NCBI RefSeq assembly: GCF_001428075.1
Contig: NZ_LMSI01000012.1
Coordinates: forward strand, 6,507 to 70,506
Source of the DNA: Arthrobacter sp. Soil764
Lineage (GTDB): Bacteria; Actinomycetota; Actinomycetes; Actinomycetales; Micrococcaceae
DNA: 64,000 nt
Direction of reading: 5' to 3'
In this document: positions 17,730 to 26,206 of the stretch, piece after piece
How positions within the stretch are numbered: the first letter of the stretch is position 1
How the letters are laid out: each line of letters begins with the position of its first letter
Made by a program: the position numbers and the translations under genes
The notes under the pieces: model-generated
The model's database searches: none
What the model was told of the DNA's origin: nothing
Seen by the model: only the letters and a program-made list of their open reading frames with translations

Positions 17730-18461
17730 ATGCTGCCTTTCCTGCTCCTGGCCTCCCGCGCGGAGGACGCCGCCGCGGAGGACGAATACGCCGCCTACCT
17801 GAGGTACGGCGGCCTGGAGGAACGGGAGCTGCGCCGGGTTCGGCTCGAGGCCGCTCCCCTGCCCGCGCTGGATCTGTCGGAATTCTCCGGCGTCATCGTG
17901 GGCGGCAGTCCCTTCACGTCCAGCGACCCGCCGGAGCAGAAGAGTCCGGTTCAGCACCGGGTGGAGCGGGAGTTGTCAGCCCTCCTGGACCAGCTGGTGG
18001 CCCGCGATTTCCCGTTCCTGGGGGCGTGCTACGGGGTGGGCACGCTGGGTAAACACCAGGGCGCCGTCATCGACCGGACCTATGGCGAGCCCCTGGGCGC
18101 CGTGGAGATCGAACTGACAGAGGACGGGCTGCACGATCCGGTGCTGCAGGGCATGCCGCGGACCTTCACGGCCTTTACCGGACACAAGGAGGCCGTCAGT
18201 TCGCTGCCACCGCATGCGGTGCTGCTGGCGAGCTCAGCCACCTGCCCGGTTCACATGTTCCGGATCAAGACCAATCTCTACGCCACCCAGTTCCACCCCG
18301 AGCTGGACGCCGACGGCCTGGTGACGCGGATCGACATCTACCGGCACGCCGGCTACTTCCCCCCGGAATCCGCCGAGGAACTGATGGACAACGCCCGAAG
18401 GTTCACCGTCACCGAACCCATGGCCGTGCTGAAGAACTTCGTGGCCCGCTACGCCCGCTGA
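17730..18461 (+). CDS. Class I glutamine amidotransferase-like protein
   Basis: A free-standing 243-residue amidotransferase of the GuaA/GATase1 type. The nucleophile Cys100 lies in FLGACYGVGTLG and the His/Glu pair in QFHPE (His189, Glu191), so a full catalytic triad is present. Proteins of this group are often annotated as GMP synthase-like but lack the synthetase domain; a role in gamma-glutamyl compound hydrolysis is possible. It is followed by a strong terminator. Confidence 0.85.
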   Translation: MLPFLLLASRAEDAAAEDEYAAYLRYGGLEERELRRVRLEAAPLPALDLSEFSGVIVGGSPFTSSDPPEQKSPVQHRVERELSALLDQLVARDFPFLGACYGVGTLGKHQGAVIDRTYGEPLGAVEIELTEDGLHDPVLQGMPRTFTAFTGHKEAVSSLPPHAVLLASSATCPVHMFRIKTNLYATQFHPELDADGLVTRIDIYRHAGYFPPESAEELMDNARRFTVTEPMAVLKNFVARYAR

Positions 18462-18468
18462 ACATGAG

Positions 18469-18503
18469 AATGCCCGGCGGGCCGGATGGCCGCGCCGGGC
18501 ATT
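18469..18503. terminator. Bidirectional terminator
   Basis: AATGCCCGGCG (18469-18479) pairs with CGCCGGGCATT (18493-18503). It lies between the convergent amidotransferase and MHS transporter genes. Confidence 0.75.
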
Positions 18504-18518
18504 GCCGCATTCAAAGAG

Positions 18519-19931
18519 TCAGGCCACGTTGTTCTCGTAGTCCAGGTCGCGGGTTTCGCGGGTGAGGAACAGCGCAACCAGGGTGAGCACGGACATGGCA
18601 GTCAGGTAGACGCCCACCAGGACGGGGCTGCCCTTGGCCGCTTCCCACAGGGCCACGGCGATGAACGGAGCCACGGCGGCACCCAGGATGCTGGAGAAGT
18701 TGTAGCTGATGGCCGAGCCGGTGTACCGGACGTTGGTGGGGAACAGCTCCGGCAGCAGCGCTCCCATGGGTCCAAAGGTGAGGCCCATGAGGGAGAACCC
18801 AAGGATCAGCAGGCCCATGGTGCCCACAAAGCCGCCGCTGAACAGCGGCACGAACAGCAGGCCGAACACGAAGATGCCCGCAGTGACGGCCAGGAGCATC
18901 TTGCGGCGGCCGTACTTCTCGGCCAGCGGTCCGGAGACCAGGGTGAAAATGCCGAAGAAGACGACGCCGGCAATCAGCATCCAGAGGAAGTCGTTGCGGG
19001 TGTAGCCAAGGCCCGGAACGAACGCGGCAGCAGCCGCCTCGGTCATCGGCTTTCCGGCCTTTTCGGCTGCTGCCTTGGCAGCCTCGACGCTCGCGGGCCG
19101 CGTGCCGTAGGTCAGGGTGAAGGTGGTCATCAGGTAGAACAGCACGTACGTGGCCAGCATGATGAAGGTGCCCAGGATCAGCTGGCGCCAGCTGGTCTTG
19201 AAGACGCGGCCCAGGGGCAGCTTGGCCACCTCCTTGGATTCCACCACCTTGGTGAAGGCGGGGGTTTCGATGAGCTTGAGACGCACGTACAGGCCAATGA
19301 TCACCATGATGGCGCTGAGCAGGAACGGCACGCGCCAGCCCCAGTCCATGAAGGCCTGCGGAGACAGCGTGTAGCTGGCCACCAGGAAGATCACGTTGGC
19401 GATGATGAAGCCGATGGGTGCGCCCAGCTGGGGGAACGTGCCGTAGATGGCGCGCTTGTTGGCGGGGGCGTTCTCGGTGGCCAGCAGTGCGGCACCGCTC
19501 CATTCACCGCCGAGGGCCAGTCCCTGGGCGAAGCGCATCACCACGAGCAGGGCCGGAGCCCAGAATTCCCAGCCTTCCACCTTTGCCGTGGGCAGGCAGC
19601 CGATGAGGAACGTGGCGATACCCATGGTCAGCAGCGAAGCCACCAGCGTGCCCTTGCGGCCGAATTTGTCGCCGAAGTGCCCGAAGACGATCGAGCCGAG
19701 GGGGCGGGCAATGAATGCCACGCCGAACACTGCGAACGAGCTCAGCAGCTGGGTGGTTTCGTTGGCGCTCGGGAAGAAGAGCTGGGGGAAGACAAGCACG
19801 GCTGCGGTGGCGTACACGTAGAAGTCGTAGAACTCCACGGTGGTGCCGATCAGGCTCGCAACAATGACGCGGCCGCGGGAGTTCACCGGCTGGTGCGAAC
19901 CGGGCACCGTGCTGGTATCGGTGGATGACAT
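18519..19931 (-). CDS. MFS transporter, metabolite:H+ symporter (MHS) family
   Basis: A 470-residue, 12-helix importer related to ShiA/ProP-type proton symporters. Evidence: the MHS start GRVIVASLIGTTVEFYDFYVYATAAVLVFPQLFFP, the loop signature GHFGDKFGRKGTLVASLL and RFAQGLALGGEWSGAALLATENAP, which is highly conserved in the family. A central cytoplasmic insert (about 245-285, Ala/Glu rich) separates the two halves. The substrate cannot be told from sequence; shikimate, aromatic acids and organic acids are typical. I chose the ATG at 19931. Upstream lies a perfect 19-bp palindrome (20023-20041), probably its operator. No dedicated regulator gene is adjacent. Confidence 0.88.
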   Translation of the reverse strand: MSSTDTSTVPGSHQPVNSRGRVIVASLIGTTVEFYDFYVYATAAVLVFPQLFFPSANETTQLLSSFAVFGVAFIARPLGSIVFGHFGDKFGRKGTLVASLLTMGIATFLIGCLPTAKVEGWEFWAPALLVVMRFAQGLALGGEWSGAALLATENAPANKRAIYGTFPQLGAPIGFIIANVIFLVASYTLSPQAFMDWGWRVPFLLSAIMVIIGLYVRLKLIETPAFTKVVESKEVAKLPLGRVFKTSWRQLILGTFIMLATYVLFYLMTTFTLTYGTRPASVEAAKAAAEKAGKPMTEAAAAAFVPGLGYTRNDFLWMLIAGVVFFGIFTLVSGPLAEKYGRRKMLLAVTAGIFVFGLLFVPLFSGGFVGTMGLLILGFSLMGLTFGPMGALLPELFPTNVRYTGSAISYNFSSILGAAVAPFIAVALWEAAKGSPVLVGVYLTAMSVLTLVALFLTRETRDLDYENNVA

Positions 19932-20022
19932 AGGTAAACGCTTTCGTGAGACCGGCCGGGCACAGCGGACTGCCTCCCGGCTCGAATAGTTAGAGTTCGA
20001 TCTTACTTCCCCCCGTCCAGTC

Positions 20023-20041
20023 AATGGACGAAACGTCCATT
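20023..20041. promoter_or_regulatory. Perfect palindrome, candidate operator of the MHS transporter
   Basis: AATGGACG-AAA-CGTCCATT, two 8-bp arms around three bases, about 90 bases upstream of the MHS transporter start. The type suggests a GntR- or IclR-like regulator encoded elsewhere; the family is a guess. Confidence 0.6.
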
Positions 20042-20121
20042 ATGCGGACCAGTGTTGTGAGTCTCACGTTCTGGTCCTTCACCGGCGCCTCACGCTGCCG
20101 CCGCAGGCCGGATAGGCAAAA

Positions 20122-20159
20122 GTCACAGTGCGGAAACATAGATCGCCTGTCCTCGAAAC
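20122..20159 (+). promoter_or_regulatory. GlnR-type nitrogen box before narK
   Basis: Half-sites at 11-bp steps: GTCAC (20122), GAAAC (20133), CGCCT (20144, degenerate) and GAAAC (20155). The actinobacterial GlnR pattern is GTNAC-N6-GAAAC repeated. The site ends 48 bases before the narK start. Confidence 0.7.
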
Positions 20160-20207
20160 GCGCCGTCCCTACCTTGGAGGAACAACATCCCCCAAAGGAG
20201 GTAACCC

Positions 20208-21620
20208 GTGACTGTTGACCGCACTGTCGATGCCGGCGTACAGCCCGGCCCTACCAGCACCACAGACACCCTTGCCCTTGAATTCCGCCCCGGCCGCTGG
20301 ATCGCCAACTGGGATGCCGAGAACAAGGAACAATGGGAAACCGCCGGCCGCGCCATCGCCCGCCGCAACCTGAACTGGTCCATCTTCGCCGAATTCCTCG
20401 GCTTCGTCGTCTGGCAGCTGTGGTCCATCGTGGTGGTCCAGCTTCCCGCCGCCGGCTTCACCTTCTCCACCTCGGAAATCTTCTGGCTCATCTCGATGCC
20501 AAGCCTCGTGGGTGCCACCCTCCGCATCCCGTACACCTTCATGGTTCCCCGCTTCGGCGGCCGCAACTGGACCATCGTGTCCGCCCTGCTGCTCCTTATC
20601 CCCTCCACCGGACTGGCCCTGTGTGTCTCCAACCCGGAAACACCCTTCGGCGTCATGCTGCTCGTGGCCGCCCTCGCCGGCTTCGGCGGCGGCAACTTCG
20701 CCAGCTCCATGGCGAACATCACGTTCTTCTACCCGGCCAGGGAAAAGGGCTGGGCGCTGGGCCTGAACGCCGCTGGCGGAAACCTGGGCGCCGCCGTCGC
20801 ACAGCTTGCCGTTCCCATCGTGATCACCCTGCTGGCCGCCGGCACCGTCAACCTGCCCATGGCCGGCTGGATGTGGGTTCCCTTCATCCTTCTGGCGGCC
20901 TTTGGCGCCTTCAAGTACATGAACAACCTCACCAGCGCCAAGGGCGACGTGGCCGGCTCGGTCGCGGCGCTCAAGGAACCACACCTGTGGATCATGGCGC
21001 TGCTGTACATCGGTACCTTCGGCTCCTTCATCGGCTTCGCAGGGGTTTTCCCCAAGCTGATCAAGGACTACTTCCCCGCGTTCTCCTCCATCGGAGTAGG
21101 CACCGTGGCACTGTCCCTTGCATTCCTGGGCCCCCTGGTGGGCTCGCTGGCCCGCCCCTACGGCGGACGCATGGCGGACCGCATGGGCGGGGCCCGGATG
21201 ACCGTGGCTGCCTTCGCTTCCATGGCCGTCATCACGCTCACCATGGTCTGGACCCTGCCGTTGAAGAACTTCTGGCTCTTCCTGGTCCTCTTCCTGATGC
21301 TGTTCACCGCCAGCGGCTTTGGAAACGGCGCCACGTACCGGATGATCCCGGTCATCTTCGCCACCTCCAGCCGGGCCGCACGCAGGGGCGCAAGCCCGGT
21401 GGCCACCCAGCGCCTGGCGTCCTCGGCCCTCGGGCTGATCTCCGCGATCGGGGCGTACGGCGGGTTCGTCATCCCCCAGGTCCTGAACGCCTCCAGCACC
21501 GCCAGCGGCTCCTACACCCCGGCCTTCTACGGATTCGTTGGCGCCTACGTCCTGATGCTGCTGGTCTGCTGGGCCTGCTACATCCGCAACGCCGGCCGGA
21601 ACGCGATGGGACACGTCTAA
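20208..21620 (+). CDS. narK: Nitrate/nitrite transporter (NarK, MFS)
   Basis: Imports nitrate for assimilation. The 470-residue protein has 12 membrane helices. The nitrate signature GFGGGNFASSMANITFFYP in the N-terminal half matches the family motif, with the second Gly-rich motif GNGATYRMIPVIF in the C-terminal half; Arg residues in TM2 and TM8 positions are consistent with nitrate binding. The GTG start is preceded by AAAGGAGG, a very strong ribosome site. The stop is one base before nasA, so it is in an operon with nasA and nasB, under a GlnR-like box. Confidence 0.93.
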   Translation: MTVDRTVDAGVQPGPTSTTDTLALEFRPGRWIANWDAENKEQWETAGRAIARRNLNWSIFAEFLGFVVWQLWSIVVVQLPAAGFTFSTSEIFWLISMPSLVGATLRIPYTFMVPRFGGRNWTIVSALLLLIPSTGLALCVSNPETPFGVMLLVAALAGFGGGNFASSMANITFFYPAREKGWALGLNAAGGNLGAAVAQLAVPIVITLLAAGTVNLPMAGWMWVPFILLAAFGAFKYMNNLTSAKGDVAGSVAALKEPHLWIMALLYIGTFGSFIGFAGVFPKLIKDYFPAFSSIGVGTVALSLAFLGPLVGSLARPYGGRMADRMGGARMTVAAFASMAVITLTMVWTLPLKNFWLFLVLFLMLFTASGFGNGATYRMIPVIFATSSRAARRGASPVATQRLASSALGLISAIGAYGGFVIPQVLNASSTASGSYTPAFYGFVGAYVLMLLVCWACYIRNAGRNAMGHV

Positions 21621-21621
21621 C

Positions 21622-23826
21622 ATGACCAAAAGCGCCGACACGCACTGCCCCTACTGCGCCCTGCAGTGCGCCATGACGCTCACGTCCCCTGCGGACCTGG
21701 CCCCGGCTGCCCAGCCGGGGCCAGGCCCCGCGCCTGCACTTCCCGCTCCTGCACTGGAGGTTGCAGGCCGGGACTTCCCCACCAACCGCGGCGGCCTCTG
21801 CCGCAAAGGCTGGACCTCCCCCGCACTCCTGAACCACGCCGGCCGGATCACCGAACCGCTCCTGAAAGGTCCCGACGGCGTACACCGGCCCATTACCTGG
21901 GACCAGGCCCTGGACCTCGCCGCCCAGGCCGTGAAGGACGCCCGGGCCCGCTACGGTGCGGACGGCGTCGGCGTTTTCGGCGGCGGTGGCCTCACCAATG
22001 AAAAGGCCTACATGCTGGGCAAGTTTGCCCGCCTGGCCCTCGGCACCTCCCGCATCGACTACAACGGCCGGTTCTGCATGTCCTCCGCCGCCGCCGCGGG
22101 AATGCGTGCATTCGGCGTGGACCGCGGCCTGCCCTTCCCACTCGAAGCGCTGGACACCGCCAGCACCATCCTGATGCTCGGTTCAAACGTTGCCGAGACC
22201 ATGCCGCCGTTCGTGCAGCACCTGCGCGGAGCCCGCGACGCCGGCGGGCTGGTGGTTGTTGATCCCCGCCGTTCCGCAACGGCAGCCTTCACCGCGGACG
22301 GCGGCGGCCTCCACCTCCAGCCGCTGCCCGGCACCGACCTCACCCTGCTGCTGGGCCTGTCCCACGTGGTCATCCACGAGAACCTGGTGGACACCGCCTA
22401 CATCCAGGCGCGCACCTCGGGCTACAGCGCCGTCGTCCGCAGCGTCAACGCCTTCTGGCCCGAACGCGTCCAGTCGTTGACCGGCGTCCCCGCGGACCTT
22501 ATCCGCCAGACTGCCCGCATGCTTGCCACGGGGGCACGGGAAGGCGGGAGCTACATCCTCACCGGACGCGGCGTGGAACAGCACGTCGACGGCACCGACA
22601 CCGCCACCGCCGCCATCAACCTCAGCCTCCTGCTGGGCCTGCCCGGTACGGCCCGCAGCGGTTATGGAACCCTCACCGGCCAGGGCAACGGCCAGGGCGG
22701 CCGCGAGCACGGCCAGAAGGCGGACCAGCTGCCCGGGTACCGCAAGATCACCGATCCCGCCGCCCGCTCGCACGTCGCCGCCGTCTGGGGCGTTCCGGAG
22801 GAGACCATCCCCGGCCCCGGCCTTCCCGCCGTACAGCTGCTGAAGTCATTGGGAAAGCCCGACGGCGTCCAGTGCCTTTTCGTGCACGCCTCCAACATTG
22901 CGGTGGCAGCACCGGACGCGAACGCTGTGATCGAGGGGTTGCGGAGCCTGGACTTCCTGGTGGTCTGCGACTTCTTCATGTCCGAAACCGCCGCCGAGGC
23001 GGACCTGATCCTCCCCGTGCTGCAGTGGGCCGAAGAGGACGGGACCTTGACCAACCTGGAGGGACGCGTGCTGCGCCGCCGCCGCGCCATTTCCCCTCCC
23101 TCCGGCGCCCGCAGCGAGCTGTGGATCATGGCCCGCCTCGCCGCGCGGCTGGACGCCCCATCCACCTACAGCGAGGATCCGGAATCAGTTTTCGAGGAAC
23201 TGCGCCGTGCCTCCGCGGGCGGGCTGGCCGACTACTCGGGCATCGACTACGCCATGCTGGACCGCGGCGAGGCCGCCTACTGGCCCTACCCGGCCGGCAG
23301 CAGCGGAACACCGCGGCTGTTTGCGGATGGCTTCGCGCACCCCGACGGGAAGGCGCAGATGGTCCCGGTGGTGCCGCGCCGCCGTCGTACTCCTGCCAAT
23401 AACGCCGCAGCCTCCGTGGACCCCGCCGGCAAAGCCATGACCCTCATCACCGGCCGGCTCCTGGAGCATTACCAGTCCGGCGCCCAGACCCGGCGCGTGG
23501 CCGAACTCGTCGCCGCCCAGCCTGAAGCCAGGGTCCAGATCCATCCCTCTGCGGCAGACGCCTTGGGCATCGCCGCCGGATCACTGGTCTCCGTGGTGAA
23601 CGGGCGCGGTGAGGTGGTCTGCCGGGCGGAACTGAGCACCGCCATCCGTCCCGAGACGGTCTTCCTTCCCTTCCACTTCCCCGGCGCGGAAAGCGCCAAC
23701 CGCCTCACCGAAGCCGCCACCGATCCCATCTCAGGGATGCCCGAATTCAAGTTCAACACCGTATGGGTCCGGCCCGTGGCCTCACCCAATTCCGCCCGCA
23801 TGCTGCAAACGACGGAGGCCTCATGA
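21622..23826 (+). CDS. nasA: Assimilatory nitrate reductase catalytic subunit (molybdopterin, [4Fe-4S])
   Basis: Reduces nitrate to nitrite in the cytoplasm. The 734-residue protein has the Fe-S ligands of this class at the N-terminus: Cys9, Cys12, Cys16 (CPYCALQC) and Cys60 (LCRKGW), then the molybdopterin oxidoreductase domain. Typical pterin-contacting segments include YNGRFCMSSAAAAG (with the active-site Cys in FCMSS), GQGNGQGGREHGQKADQLPGY and the C-terminal dinucleotide-binding domain (LLEHYQSGAQTRR, PFHFPG). The first motif is CPYCALQC, not the usual CPYCGVGC. Electrons should come from the flavoprotein encoded next (nasB), whose start overlaps this stop. Confidence 0.93.
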   Translation: MTKSADTHCPYCALQCAMTLTSPADLAPAAQPGPGPAPALPAPALEVAGRDFPTNRGGLCRKGWTSPALLNHAGRITEPLLKGPDGVHRPITWDQALDLAAQAVKDARARYGADGVGVFGGGGLTNEKAYMLGKFARLALGTSRIDYNGRFCMSSAAAAGMRAFGVDRGLPFPLEALDTASTILMLGSNVAETMPPFVQHLRGARDAGGLVVVDPRRSATAAFTADGGGLHLQPLPGTDLTLLLGLSHVVIHENLVDTAYIQARTSGYSAVVRSVNAFWPERVQSLTGVPADLIRQTARMLATGAREGGSYILTGRGVEQHVDGTDTATAAINLSLLLGLPGTARSGYGTLTGQGNGQGGREHGQKADQLPGYRKITDPAARSHVAAVWGVPEETIPGPGLPAVQLLKSLGKPDGVQCLFVHASNIAVAAPDANAVIEGLRSLDFLVVCDFFMSETAAEADLILPVLQWAEEDGTLTNLEGRVLRRRRAISPPSGARSELWIMARLAARLDAPSTYSEDPESVFEELRRASAGGLADYSGIDYAMLDRGEAAYWPYPAGSSGTPRLFADGFAHPDGKAQMVPVVPRRRRTPANNAAASVDPAGKAMTLITGRLLEHYQSGAQTRRVAELVAAQPEARVQIHPSAADALGIAAGSLVSVVNGRGEVVCRAELSTAIRPETVFLPFHFPGAESANRLTEAATDPISGMPEFKFNTVWVRPVASPNSARMLQTTEAS

Positions 23827-25385
23827 CCGAGCAGATTGTCATCGTGGGATTCGGCCCCGTGGCCGCCAGGCTGGTGGACGAGCTCCTCCCCGCTGTGCGG
23901 ACAGGCCAGGTCAAACTCACTGTGCTCGGCGAGGAAACCGAGGCCGCCTACAACCGCGTCCTCGTGGCCGACCTCGGCGTTGGCCGGACCACCGCCGACG
24001 CACTGGCCCTTGCCGACGCCGCCGAACTCGCCGCCGAGGGCGTGGAGGTCCGGCTGGGCGTGCGCGTCAAGCGCGTGGACAGGGCCCGGCAGCAGGTCCT
24101 GCTCGCCGAGGGAGCACCGGTGCACTACGACCGGCTGGTGTTTGCCACCGGGTCCCGGCCCGTCATCCCTAACCTGACCGGAATCAACCCGGATCCGGCC
24201 TCGCCCGTGCTTCCCGCAGGTGTCACAGCGCTGCGGGACCTCCGTGACGCCGCCGTCCTGCGGCAGGCGGTGTACGGCGGCAAGCGCGTGGTGGTCCTGG
24301 GCGGCGGAGTCCTGGGCCTGGAAACGGCGCTGGCCGCCGCCGAGGAAGGCGCCACCGTCACAGTGGTCCACAACGGGCCGCACCCCCTGGGCCGCAGCAT
24401 CGACCGCGGCGGCGGAGCCGTCCTGGCTGCAGGACTCCGGCGCTGCGGCGTCCGCGTGGCCGGCAACGCCCGCTCCACCGGCGTTGAGCACAACGCTCCC
24501 GACGGCGGCTTCTCCGCTTTGCTGCTGGACGACGGACAGGCGATTGACGGCGACCTCCTGGTCATCTCGTGCGGCGTGCGTCCCCGCACCGAGCTGGCCG
24601 ATGGCTGCGGACTTTCCACCGGGACCGGGATCCTGGTGGACCACCGCCTGCGGGCACACCACGAACCGCACATCTTTGCCATCGGCGACTGTGCTGAGGT
24701 CCGCTGCCCGGACCCCGGCTGCGCCGCGTGCCGGAACTCCACCGGGCCGTTCGGGCTGGTGGGCCCGGGCTGGCGGCAGGCCGAGTGGCTGGCTGGCTAT
24801 CTCATGCTGCTGGCCGCCGGGGAGGCGGAAGAGGCGGAACTGTTGCCCGCCCTGCCGCCTGAACAGCCCGGCGTCGTGGTCCTGAAAGCCCGTGGCATGA
24901 ACATGGCTGTGGCCGGGAACAACGCCGCCGATCCCTGGGATGACGAAGCGCTTACGGCCGGGGCAGCCAACGGCAGGGCCCGCCTGCAGGTAGCCCAGTG
25001 GGCTGATCCCGAGCATGGCCGGTACGTCAAGATGACCACGCGCGGCGGAGTGCTCGAAGGCCTGGTGGCGGTGGGCATGCCCCGCACCGCCTCAGAACTG
25101 GTGGGACTCTTTGAACGGGGCGCCGAACTGCCTGCCGACCGCTCGCTTCTCCTCCGCCTGGACGGGCCGGACCAGCTGCCGGGGAATGCCGTTACGGACC
25201 CCGCCGGGACCGTGTGCAGGTGTGCGGGCGTCAGCGGTGCTGCCATCCAGGGAGCGGTGGAGGAAGGGTGTTCCACGGTGGCGGACGTCTCCAAGGCCAC
25301 CCGCGCGGGCACTGGCTGCGGCGGCTGCCACGAGGACATCAAGGGCCTCATCGAACGGCACTTCCAGGCGGTGCCGGCAGCCTGA
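23823..25385 (+). CDS. nasB: Nitrate reductase electron-transfer flavoprotein (NasB/NirB-N-terminal-like with [2Fe-2S] BFD domain)
   Basis: Passes electrons from NAD(P)H to the nitrate reductase. The 520-residue protein has an FAD domain (IVIVGFGPVAARLVDEL, then FATGSRPVIP), an NAD domain (VVVLGGGVLGLETALAAAEEGA), and a C-terminal bacterioferritin-associated ferredoxin-type [2Fe-2S] domain with CRCAG (Cys465, Cys467) and GTGCGGC. It resembles the N-terminal half of NirB without the sulfite/nitrite reductase part. I chose the ATG at 23823, which overlaps the nasA stop (ATGA); a longer reading from 23763 lacks a ribosome site. A hairpin follows. Confidence 0.9.
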   Translation: MTEQIVIVGFGPVAARLVDELLPAVRTGQVKLTVLGEETEAAYNRVLVADLGVGRTTADALALADAAELAAEGVEVRLGVRVKRVDRARQQVLLAEGAPVHYDRLVFATGSRPVIPNLTGINPDPASPVLPAGVTALRDLRDAAVLRQAVYGGKRVVVLGGGVLGLETALAAAEEGATVTVVHNGPHPLGRSIDRGGGAVLAAGLRRCGVRVAGNARSTGVEHNAPDGGFSALLLDDGQAIDGDLLVISCGVRPRTELADGCGLSTGTGILVDHRLRAHHEPHIFAIGDCAEVRCPDPGCAACRNSTGPFGLVGPGWRQAEWLAGYLMLLAAGEAEEAELLPALPPEQPGVVVLKARGMNMAVAGNNAADPWDDEALTAGAANGRARLQVAQWADPEHGRYVKMTTRGGVLEGLVAVGMPRTASELVGLFERGAELPADRSLLLRLDGPDQLPGNAVTDPAGTVCRCAGVSGAAIQGAVEEGCSTVADVSKATRAGTGCGGCHEDIKGLIERHFQAVPAA

Positions 25386-25388
25386 CCG

Positions 25389-25413
25389 GGCCCTGCACAG
25401 GATCGGCAGGGCC
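25389..25413. terminator. Terminator between nasB and the convergent small gene
   Basis: GGCCCTGC (25389-25396) pairs with GCAGGGCC (25406-25413). Confidence 0.6.
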
Positions 25414-25425
25414 GGCCGCCGCTTT

Positions 25426-25674
25426 CTAGGCCGTACCTGCCGGGTCAAGCTCCCCGTTGGCCACGGCCTCCGCGTACTGGGTCAGGTCCGGACCCGGCTG
25501 GAAGTCCACGAACTGGTCCTTGAGCTTTTCAAACAGGAATTTGTACACCTGGTCCTTGCCAGATCCGGACAGCGACGACGCCGCTTCGCGGACAGCCTCC
25601 TGCAGGGCCCGGTCGGCGTCCAGCAGGATCTTTTCCCGCGCCTGCTCGTTCCATTTCACATCCTGCAATTCCAT
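25426..25674 (-). CDS. Small conserved-looking protein of unknown function
   Basis: An 82-residue soluble, acidic protein, mostly helical, with no cysteines or membrane segment and no recognisable domain. The ATG at 25674 is set by a strong ribosome site (GAGGAG, 6 bases upstream). It follows the radical SAM operon on the same strand, but a hairpin (25710-25739) separates them, so it may be an independent gene. High-GC codon use matches its neighbours. I do not recognise it. Confidence 0.65.
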   Translation of the reverse strand: MELQDVKWNEQAREKILLDADRALQEAVREAASSLSGSGKDQVYKFLFEKLKDQFVDFQPGPDLTQYAEAVANGELDPAGTA

Positions 25675-25709
25675 GGGCTTCTCCTCGCTTTGACGGGTCA
25701 AAAAGGTAC

Positions 25710-25739
25710 GGCCGGGAACTTCATTGGAAATTCCCGGCC
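25710..25739 (-). terminator. Terminator after the radical SAM/Lgt-like operon
   Basis: GGCCGGGAA (25710-25718) and TTCCCGGCC (25731-25739) form a 9-bp stem, about 75 bases after the last gene of the operon. Confidence 0.65.
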
Positions 25740-25813
25740 CTGCCTTGTTCGAGTCTATGCAGATGCCCGTTTAGCGGTCCAGCCTCCAGGACATCCTGCT
25801 GCCGGGCGCCCTT

Positions 25814-26200
25814 TTACACCCCGAACATACGTCCCGCGAGCAGGTAGATTCCGTAGACACCGGAGGCCAGGAGGACACCCAGATAAGCCAGCACCAGCCG
25901 CGTATCGCGCAGGTAGCACTTGGACTTCTTGAGGCCGCGTCGGCGCGCTTTCCAGTATCCAATGAGTCCTATGGCCGAAAAGACGGACAGCGCCAGGGGG
26001 CCCGCGAGCCACCCCAGCAGGGCAATTGTGGCGAAGATGCACAGCCGCAGGGGGTCAAAAGGCGCTTCTTCCGTGCTGCCAGGGCCGGAACCCGGTGGGA
26101 CCGAGGGTGTTTCACGAGCGGTGCCGTGCCTGCCGCCCAGCAGCTGTGAGGGCAGCGGCCCGGCGGCGATCCGCCTGGCACCCGAGGCTGGGTCCATCAT
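25814..26200 (-). CDS. Small membrane protein, last gene of the radical SAM/Lgt-like operon
   Basis: A 128-residue protein with a disordered Pro/Gly/Ser N-terminal 50 residues, then two hydrophobic segments (about 53-78 and 99-122) with a basic loop between them (WKARRRGLKKSKC). It has no known domain. It starts six bases after the radical SAM stop and has AGGGAGG just before a double ATG; the second ATG (26197) has the better spacing. The tight linkage suggests it works with the radical SAM enzyme, perhaps as a membrane anchor or partner. Confidence 0.75.
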   Translation of the reverse strand: MMDPASGARRIAAGPLPSQLLGGRHGTARETPSVPPGSGPGSTEEAPFDPLRLCIFATIALLGWLAGPLALSVFSAIGLIGYWKARRRGLKKSKCYLRDTRLVLAYLGVLLASGVYGIYLLAGRMFGV

Positions 26201-26206
26201 TCCTCC

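Noticed and set aside
18486..19928. Plus-strand frame of 480 codons over the MHS transporter
   Set aside because: Hydrophilic, low-complexity translation opposite a clear 12-helix transporter.
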